A stretch of DNA of 39,597 nt from an uncultured Dokdonia sp. Its GTDB lineage: Bacteria > Bacteroidota > Bacteroidia > Flavobacteriales > Flavobacteriaceae. Made by a program: the position numbers and the translations under genes. The first letter of the stretch is position 1, and each line of letters starts with the position of its first letter. Of the stretch, positions 34,325 through 39,597 are shown in pieces. The stretch is taken from assembly GCF_937910895.1 (NCBI RefSeq), contig NZ_CALEMI010000124.1, forward strand, positions 1 to 39,597, in the 5' to 3' direction. The notes under the pieces were generated by a model, which was given only the letters and a program-made list of their open reading frames with translations, had not been told where the DNA came from and searched no databases.

Positions 34325-35476
34325 TTAAACTTGTGCTTCTAAGCCCGCAATTGTTTTCTTAAATTCTTGCACATCCCTAAATACGTGACTTCCTATTTCT
34401 AACGCAAGCCTATAATAAGGTAATATCATTTTTGGGAAACTTTTCTTTTTATAATGATTTTCTTCAGCTTTCATTTTGGCCACTCTGACATCTCCATATT
34501 TCAAAAGTAATATTGTTGCACGACGTATGTTTCTGGGATCTTGTTTCTCTACAATCTTATCAATAAGGTTAAAAAAGTCCATATCATTTTTTACAATATC
34601 GTCTTTATTCTCATAACGTTTTAGCTGGTCGTCTATTTCTATATCCTCGATACGAGCCATATTCATACGGATGTTGTGACCACACCAAAACTTGTACTTT
34701 TCATCATACCAGATACCAGAGTCGTGTAGTTTACCAAACAAACTAACTGAATCTTTAATCCTAAATCCTTTCAGTCCTTGGTCAGAACCCATTATGGTAA
34801 CCTTTGAGCGCACAGGAAAATATCCGATAACTTCTCTATCTGATTGATATGAGTTCCATAAATTCCAATAGCTAGTTTTGAAAGCTTCGAAAACGGCAAT
34901 TACGGACTCAACCTTGGGATAGAAAAATGTTTCCAAATCAAAAGAAGCTCTTTGAACGCCTTCAATTGTAATAGGGTCAGAATCGTGCATTACATACTCG
35001 CTACCTTCTATAGAATATGCTGAGTGGAAAAAAGTATTACGTATTTCTTTGTGATGATTTGATTCGTAAAAATCAATAATATTTTCTTTATCAGAATCTG
35101 CAAGTAGTTCCATTAAGAAATCTTGCTTTTCCCCTATACCTAATAGTCTTTCGTATTTACGAGTTTTCCAAAATAAGTAAGAAGATCCTTTGTACCCAAG
35201 CGTGATACGGCAAAGACTACCTATCATATTATAGAAATCGCTATTTTCAAAAAATGTTGAATATAGCTGCAAACCCATTCTCGCTTTTTCCTTTCCTTCT
35301 AGTTCTCTATACAACTTCGTATAAAAAGGAATAGCATCAAAAAACTCAAGCAAATTGGAATTAAGGTTTTGCGAGCTAACACCCTTATAGTTTATTAGCG
35401 TGAGTACCACATCGAACTCACTAATTTCAATAGCCTGTTCAAATAGTTGTTCAATTTCTATAGCAGCAGCTTCCAT
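34325..35476 (-). CDS. HEPN-like protein of unknown function, partner of the DUF4365 gene
   Basis: 383 aa; I do not recognise a named family. It is largely helical and cytoplasmic. Residues 144-151 read KEIRNTFFH, an R-x4-H arrangement (R146, N147, H151) with the RN...HS context typical of HEPN ribonuclease-like domains. A C-terminal repeat-like helical part includes RNIRRATILLLKYGDVRVAK. It starts 14 bp after the DUF4365 stop, so the two are co-translated or nearly so. A nuclease-HEPN pairing is typical of defence or toxin systems, but this is inference from motif and context only. Confidence 0.6.
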   Translation of the reverse strand: MEAAAIEIEQLFEQAIEISEFDVVLTLINYKGVSSQNLNSNLLEFFDAIPFYTKLYRELEGKEKARMGLQLYSTFFENSDFYNMIGSLCRITLGYKGSSYLFWKTRKYERLLGIGEKQDFLMELLADSDKENIIDFYESNHHKEIRNTFFHSAYSIEGSEYVMHDSDPITIEGVQRASFDLETFFYPKVESVIAVFEAFKTSYWNLWNSYQSDREVIGYFPVRSKVTIMGSDQGLKGFRIKDSVSLFGKLHDSGIWYDEKYKFWCGHNIRMNMARIEDIEIDDQLKRYENKDDIVKNDMDFFNLIDKIVEKQDPRNIRRATILLLKYGDVRVAKMKAEENHYKKKSFPKMILPYYRLALEIGSHVFRDVQEFKKTIAGLEAQV

Positions 35477-35490
35477 ATACTCAGTAGTTG

Positions 35491-36390
35491 TTAGTAACGA
35501 TAGTCTCCATCCTCATTGAGATTATTTACATAGTTAAAAAGATTTAAGTTGACTAGCATCCAATATTCATTTTCTCTGTCAACAAGTGCCTTAAGCGACT
35601 TTATTATTTCTTTAGAAAGTTCTCTCAGTGGCTCTCCTATTTGTGTTAAATCGTGCTCGAACAATTCATAGTAATCTTCATTAGGAAACGTCTCTTTGCT
35701 TTTTGCTTTCAACTCTTTTAGAGTACCAACATTAGATTGAATTAGAAGATAATCTGCTAAAAACTCAAAATTTTTGAACATCGATTCAAAAAATATCAAT
35801 TCTATGGATTCTATCGGAAGATGGTAGTCTCTGTGATTATGCTCATCTAAAAAATTTTGATAATTCAGTAAGTTTGATAGAAACATCTTCATTTCAGTTT
35901 CAAAACGTTCCCTGCGACCTTGCCATAAATATCTCAACCTAAATAATGACGGACCAGAATTTATATCAAATAGATCTGAACCTCGACTAAATCGGTAGGT
36001 AAAGGACTTTTGCTTTGCGAATTTTAAATAGTGATTTCTTATATGATTTTTAACACATAAAAAATAGGCACTACCTTTCTCGTTGTCCGTTAAAAAGAGA
36101 AACACAGGTACTGGTATCCCCTTCCAATAGTTTGATGTTGATATTTTAGCCTTAGAAAATAAATATGTTCCATCAAGATTCCATTTGATTGTCTCCATTG
36201 ACTTTAACTGAACACAGGCCAAATCTCCAATTAGTTGGTTCTTTTCGTTTACCATTTCCACATAACAGTCCACTCCATAATCTCTCTCAGTTACATCTCT
36301 AATTATCCAGCTGTCAGGAATATGATTTGCAAAAATCTTGTACGATGTAGTTTCTTTAATATGGTTGGGAATTCTTTCTGGATAATCCAT
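35491..36390 (-). CDS. DUF4365-type protein with PD-(D/E)xK nuclease-like N-terminus
   Basis: A 299-aa cytoplasmic protein. The N-terminal ~150 residues match the DUF4365 pattern: TERDYGVDCYVEM (D41, E45), then VQLKS (Q61, K63), which together look like a restriction-endonuclease-fold active site (D...QxK). A WKGIPVPVFLFLTD strand follows. The C-terminal half is helical and not recognised. It begins 2 nt after the stop of the CusB-like gene and is followed by the HEPN-like gene. DUF4365 proteins occur in defence islands and mobile DNA. What it is doing inside a metal operon is unclear. Confidence 0.75.
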   Translation of the reverse strand: MDYPERIPNHIKETTSYKIFANHIPDSWIIRDVTERDYGVDCYVEMVNEKNQLIGDLACVQLKSMETIKWNLDGTYLFSKAKISTSNYWKGIPVPVFLFLTDNEKGSAYFLCVKNHIRNHYLKFAKQKSFTYRFSRGSDLFDINSGPSLFRLRYLWQGRRERFETEMKMFLSNLLNYQNFLDEHNHRDYHLPIESIELIFFESMFKNFEFLADYLLIQSNVGTLKELKAKSKETFPNEDYYELFEHDLTQIGEPLRELSKEIIKSLKALVDRENEYWMLVNLNLFNYVNNLNEDGDYRY

Positions 36391-36392
36391 AC

Positions 36393-38123
36393 TTACTTTA
36401 TCTCATTAATCACACTACCACAAGTCAACATCGCATCGCCGTAATATGGATTCTTTATTTCTTCTTCTGTACTCAACCAAACCGCCCCTTTATTGTTGTT
36501 TGCCATTGGGCATTTTTGGACATAGTAATTTGTTGAGTTTTCTATGTTCATAGCAATAGGCACGATATTTTCGTTTAGGATTACAAAGTGAGCGCGCTGG
36601 TTTTCCAGATTTTCATTGGTGGCAATAGCATCCAACATCTCAATACTTTTCATATAGTGTTGCTTTTCCATTTTACCTAAATCGTTTGTAGAAGTTTCCT
36701 TTAATTTTTTTGATGTCGCTTTCGCGAAAGCGGAAACCTGACCAGCATCGCTTGCCACAAGAGCATCTTTCATTTTAAGATATGATGGTAATACTTTATT
36801 GAATTCAGTACTAAAGCTATTACTGAAACTCATTTCCATATCGCCCATCATAGCTGATTCATCCTGCATCAATTGCTGATTCATCATTGATTTTTTACCT
36901 TGCAGTTGCGCAGCTGCATCTACTGTAAATGTTCCATTGGTTACTATTTCATCGCCATTATCCAGTCCAGCCGTTACTTGGTAATTCTCGCCAGAGCGAT
37001 TTCCCAAGGTCACTTCACGCATTTCAAATACAGGCTCGTTTGGATTTGTTTTTATATATACCAATGAACGCTCGCCCGTCCACAGTACAGCACTTGCGGG
37101 AACAGAAAGGGTGTTTTCCATAGTTTGTGTTGCACCTTTTACCTTACCTGTCACAAACATTCCTGGCTTAAATAGGTCGTCTCGATTTTTTAAGGTTGCA
37201 CGCACCGTTACTGTACGTGTGGCATTGTTAAGCATAGGGTCGATGAAAGAGATAGTTCCTTCAAATTCCTTATTGGGATAGGCATTGGTCGTAATATTGA
37301 TTTTTTGTCCAACCTTAAATTGTGCTATCTGATTTTCATAGCTATCAAATTCTGCCCAGACTGAATTAAGATTGCTCAATTTCACAATAGGCTGTCCTTG
37401 ATTTACATAATCGCCCTGCGCAGCCATTACTTCTGAAACAGTTCCCGAAACAGTTGCATAAATAGGGAAGTTTTCTCGCACCGTTCCACTTTCTTCTATG
37501 GCATTAATTTGTGAGTCCGAAAGTTTCCAGTTTTTGAGTTTATTGCGCACCGCTTTGTATAAAGCTGGTTGCGATGTTTTAAGCGATGCTGCGGTAATTA
37601 ATTCTTGCTGTGCCGCTACAAGGTCTGGTGCGTAGATAGTTGCCAATAATTGACCACGGTTTACTTGCTGACCGTCATAATTAACATTAAGTCGCTCAAT
37701 CCTTCCCTTAAAATAACTGGCTTGCACGGTATTGTTTTCTTCATTTTGCGCAATTTTTCCCGAAAGGGATATCATCCCATCATCATCGCTTGTTTCTGCA
37801 TTACCTATAATGGTAGTTTGGATATTTGCCAACGCCATTGCGTTTTCGGTCATTTTAATCTCGTTTGCAGCAAGACCTTCAGCACTCGATTCGGCAGGAA
37901 TTAAGTCCATCCCACATATAGGGCAATCGCCAGCTTCGGGTTGCATTATCTGTGGATGCATTGAACACGTCCACATTTGGTTTTCGGTTTCGCCAGAATG
38001 GTCGTGTTCTGACATTTCAGACATATTCTTATTTGAATCACTCGACCCATTTCCAAAAATGAGCCAGCCTGCGCCCAAACCTATGATTACGGCTATTGCT
38101 ATATATAAAATGTTCTTATTCAT
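36393..38123 (-). CDS. cusB: CusB-like adaptor with N-terminal heavy-metal-binding domain and C-terminal DUF3347
   Basis: A 576-aa periplasmic adaptor for a copper/silver RND pump. An N-terminal membrane anchor (about residues 5-24) is followed by the heavy-metal-binding motif WTCSMHPQI...CPICGMDLIP (51-76). The barrel-sandwich and hairpin (FKGRIERLNVNYDGQQVNRG) and a beta-barrel come next, then a DUF3347 domain (about 425-570) ending in a Cys/Met/His-rich part. AFAKA at residues 465-469 is from the palindrome. No RND pump gene is adjacent downstream; the DUF4365 gene follows after 2 nt. It starts 4 bp after the DUF305 gene. Copper is favoured by the HMBD and the CopA-like neighbour. Confidence 0.92.
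   Translation of the reverse strand: MNKNILYIAIAVIIGLGAGWLIFGNGSSDSNKNMSEMSEHDHSGETENQMWTCSMHPQIMQPEAGDCPICGMDLIPAESSAEGLAANEIKMTENAMALANIQTTIIGNAETSDDDGMISLSGKIAQNEENNTVQASYFKGRIERLNVNYDGQQVNRGQLLATIYAPDLVAAQQELITAASLKTSQPALYKAVRNKLKNWKLSDSQINAIEESGTVRENFPIYATVSGTVSEVMAAQGDYVNQGQPIVKLSNLNSVWAEFDSYENQIAQFKVGQKINITTNAYPNKEFEGTISFIDPMLNNATRTVTVRATLKNRDDLFKPGMFVTGKVKGATQTMENTLSVPASAVLWTGERSLVYIKTNPNEPVFEMREVTLGNRSGENYQVTAGLDNGDEIVTNGTFTVDAAAQLQGKKSMMNQQLMQDESAMMGDMEMSFSNSFSTEFNKVLPSYLKMKDALVASDAGQVSAFAKATSKKLKETSTNDLGKMEKQHYMKSIEMLDAIATNENLENQRAHFVILNENIVPIAMNIENSTNYYVQKCPMANNNKGAVWLSTEEEIKNPYYGDAMLTCGSVINEIK
36717..36732. repeat. Iterated palindrome, copy 10
   Basis: A perfect CGCTTTCGCGAAAGCG read as AFAKA in the DUF3347 part of the CusB-like gene (residues 465-469). 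Confidence 0.9.
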
Positions 38124-38127
38124 AATC

Positions 38128-38619
38128 TTATTTTTCGTTTTCTAAACGCTCAATCATCGCCTTCATTTCGGCAATTTCCTTGCGTTGTGCTTTGATGATA
38201 TCTTTAGCCAATTTTTTGACTTCTGGGTCTTTAATGTCGGCACGTTCGCTTGTTAAAATGGCAATTGAATGATGTGGTATCATTGCCTTCATCCAAAGTA
38301 CGTCGCCTACGGTTGACTTTTGGTCACGTACCAGCCCCAATGCACCTACAAAGAGAACGATACTTCCCAAGACTATGGCTAAATTTTTCTTTTTATTTTG
38401 GTACATACCACGCATTGCCACAAACATTATGATGGACATCGCAGCAATACCAAGACATACCATATAGAATCGTGTAAGACTAAACCATACGTGGTCCCAT
38501 TCATAAGTATTTAAATACATTGTGATGTACATTGCTACAAAAGAGCAAGCCAGCATCGCTACAAAGCGCGTGTAATGATTTTTTGATTTTCCTGAATTTG
38601 TGTGATTGTTTGCATTCAT
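38128..38619 (-). CDS. DUF305 membrane protein
   Basis: A 163-aa protein with three predicted membrane segments (about residues 17-36, 50-69, 79-97) and a C-terminal DUF305 domain starting WMKAMIPHHSIAILTSERAD, whose paired His and Met residues may bind copper. DUF305 proteins commonly accompany copper-resistance genes; their exact role is unknown. It lies 17 bp after the P-type ATPase stop and 4 bp before the CusB-like gene, so it belongs to the copper-type part of the island. Confidence 0.85.
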   Translation of the reverse strand: MNANNHTNSGKSKNHYTRFVAMLACSFVAMYITMYLNTYEWDHVWFSLTRFYMVCLGIAAMSIIMFVAMRGMYQNKKKNLAIVLGSIVLFVGALGLVRDQKSTVGDVLWMKAMIPHHSIAILTSERADIKDPEVKKLAKDIIKAQRKEIAEMKAMIERLENEK

Positions 38620-38636
38620 AATTTTTGGTTTTATAA

Positions 38637-39597
38637 TTAATAAATTGACTTCGTCCGTAATCTAAGGGCGTTGGCAATAACAGAGACAGAACTGAAGCTC
38701 ATTGCCAAAGCCGCAATCATTGGGGATAAGAGTATTCCGAAAAAGGGGTACAGCAGTCCTGCCGCAATCGGTATTCCTAATGTGTTATAAATAAGTGCAA
38801 AAAAGAGGTTTTGCTTAATATTGCGCATTACTACGTGACTAAGATTGCGTGCCTTTACAATGCCGTGCAAATCCCCTTTAACCAAGGTAATGGCAGCACT
38901 CTCGATAGCAACATCCGTTCCCGTGCCCATTGCGATACCTACATCGCTTTTAGCCAATGCAGGTGCATCATTAATACCATCACCTGCCATTGCAACCACT
39001 TTACCTTGCTCTTGTAGTTTCTCGACTTCCTGCAACTTATTTTCTGGTAGCATACTTGCTTGAAAATCTGCAAGGTTCAGTTCATCTGCAACAGCTTTGG
39101 CGGTGTCGTGATTGTCGCCCGTAAGCATTATGACTGCAATTCCCTTATTCTGCAAATCCTTTATGGCTTTTGCGCTCGTTTCTTTTATTTTGTCACCTAT
39201 GACCACATATCCAGTAACCTTACTATCGATCGCGAGATAGGAAACCGTCTTACCTTGTTTTTGATAGGATTGCGCTTCGTTTTCCATAACTTCGGTAAGC
39301 GTGGCATTCGCCTGTTCCATCATTTTGGCATTTCCTAATGCGAGTGTTTTGCCTTTTACGATTCCTTCTACCCCTTTACCTGTAACGGCACTGAAGTTTT
39401 CCGTTTTTAAAATTTCAATATTTGACTCAAAGCCTTCTAATTGACGCTTATTTATTTTCAGAAGTATGTCGTAAAAAATTCTAGTTAGAATTTTCATTTT
39501 TTTGTTTACTGTTACATCTCCATGCCCAAGCTCTCTAATATGATACTCAATATTTAAAAATACATTGTCAAAAATTTTCTGCGGACATTCCTTTTTT
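38637..39597 (-). CDS. copA: Copper P1B-ATPase C-terminal part, joined in frame to a foreign-looking N-terminal segment (5' partial)
   Basis: The frame is open to the window edge. From about residue 60 on it is the C-terminal part of a copper-exporting P-type ATPase: N-domain (NFSAVTGKGVEGIVKGK), MLTGDN, GDGINDAPALAKSDVG, TM7 LIYNTLGIP and TM8 AMSFSSVSVIANALRL. The YN and MxxSS residues mark Cu(I) specificity. The first six membrane helices, actuator, CPC and DKTGT are absent. Upstream residues (39440-39597) read FDNVFLNIEYHIRELGHGDV, TVNKKMKILTRIFYDILLKI, which resemble the ubiquinol-cytochrome c chaperone (CBP3) family. The ATG at 39497 lies inside that segment. The gene is either a contig chimera or a fusion pseudogene. 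Confidence 0.75.
   Translation of the reverse strand, partial: KKECPQKIFDNVFLNIEYHIRELGHGDVTVNKKMKILTRIFYDILLKINKRQLEGFESNIEILKTENFSAVTGKGVEGIVKGKTLALGNAKMMEQANATLTEVMENEAQSYQKQGKTVSYLAIDSKVTGYVVIGDKIKETSAKAIKDLQNKGIAVIMLTGDNHDTAKAVADELNLADFQASMLPENKLQEVEKLQEQGKVVAMAGDGINDAPALAKSDVGIAMGTGTDVAIESAAITLVKGDLHGIVKARNLSHVVMRNIKQNLFFALIYNTLGIPIAAGLLYPFFGILLSPMIAALAMSFSSVSVIANALRLRTKSIY

Noticed and set aside
37732-38145. 137-aa + strand ORF antisense to cusB
   Set aside because: It is a shadow of the well-supported CusB-like gene in another frame, as are the long + strand frames inside the CzcA genes.
1-39597. CRISPR arrays, rRNA genes, intact insertion sequences
   Set aside because: No regularly spaced repeats, rRNA-like sequence, or transposase/integrase reading frame was seen in the window.

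Overview
The window is chromosomal DNA of a Bacteroidota bacterium, most likely a marine member of the Flavobacteriaceae. The evidence is the isomerase-type xylose pathway, genes without Shine-Dalgarno sequences, promoters of the TAnnTTTG type, GG-leader peptides, and RND/outer-membrane-factor fusion proteins. A 14-bp palindrome, GCTTTCGCGAAAGC, recurs nine times exactly and once in partial form. It resembles a genome-wide iterated element. From memory only, I associate it with Dokdonia-like flavobacteria.

Region 1 (1-7718) handles xylose and xylan. It holds xylulokinase (5' end outside the window), xylose isomerase, an MFS sugar-proton symporter and a GH3 lipoprotein glycosidase with a PA14 insert, all on the + strand. 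A convergent aldose 1-epimerase follows. The GH3 enzyme would release xylose from oligosaccharides, the symporter would import it, the epimerase would equilibrate anomers, and XylA/XylB would make xylulose 5-phosphate.

Region 2 (7824-10834, - strand) has a DUF2383-type four-helix protein with a good terminator, then a two-gene operon of a small HELGH metallopeptidase and a GH3-auxin-family adenylating protein.

Region 3 (11008-16988, - strand) is a first heavy-metal efflux module: small His-rich exported protein, CzcA-CzcC fusion, CzcB lipoprotein adaptor.

Region 4 (about 17.1-24.3 kb) is visibly AT-rich, has none of the palindromes, and looks recently acquired. It carries a grasp-with-spasm RiPP operon (precursor, ATP-grasp ligase, small protein, SPASM protein, lipoprotein) lying exactly between two 65-bp direct repeats. 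It also has an Omp85-type barrel, a solitary GG-leader peptide divergent from a CARDB lipoprotein across a palindromic operator candidate, and a 300-bp patch of degenerate repeats and terminator hairpins.

Region 5 (24323-39597, - strand) is a metal-resistance island. A zinc/cadmium-type set (second His-rich protein, second CzcA-CzcC fusion, CzcB, truncated CDF, Fur-family regulator, SpoIIAA-like protein, DUF3703, P1B-ATPase) follows a copper-type set (CopA C-terminal part, DUF305, CusB-like adaptor). A DUF4365 nuclease-like gene and a HEPN-like gene, possibly a defence pair, are wedged between the sets. Two promoters in this island share a TTTGCA-N6-TTGC box at the same distance from the -7 element, which suggests one metal-responsive regulon. 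The last 160-190 bases encode, in frame with the CopA part, a segment that resembles the alphaproteobacterial ubiquinol-cytochrome c chaperone family. This is either an assembly chimera or a very odd fusion.
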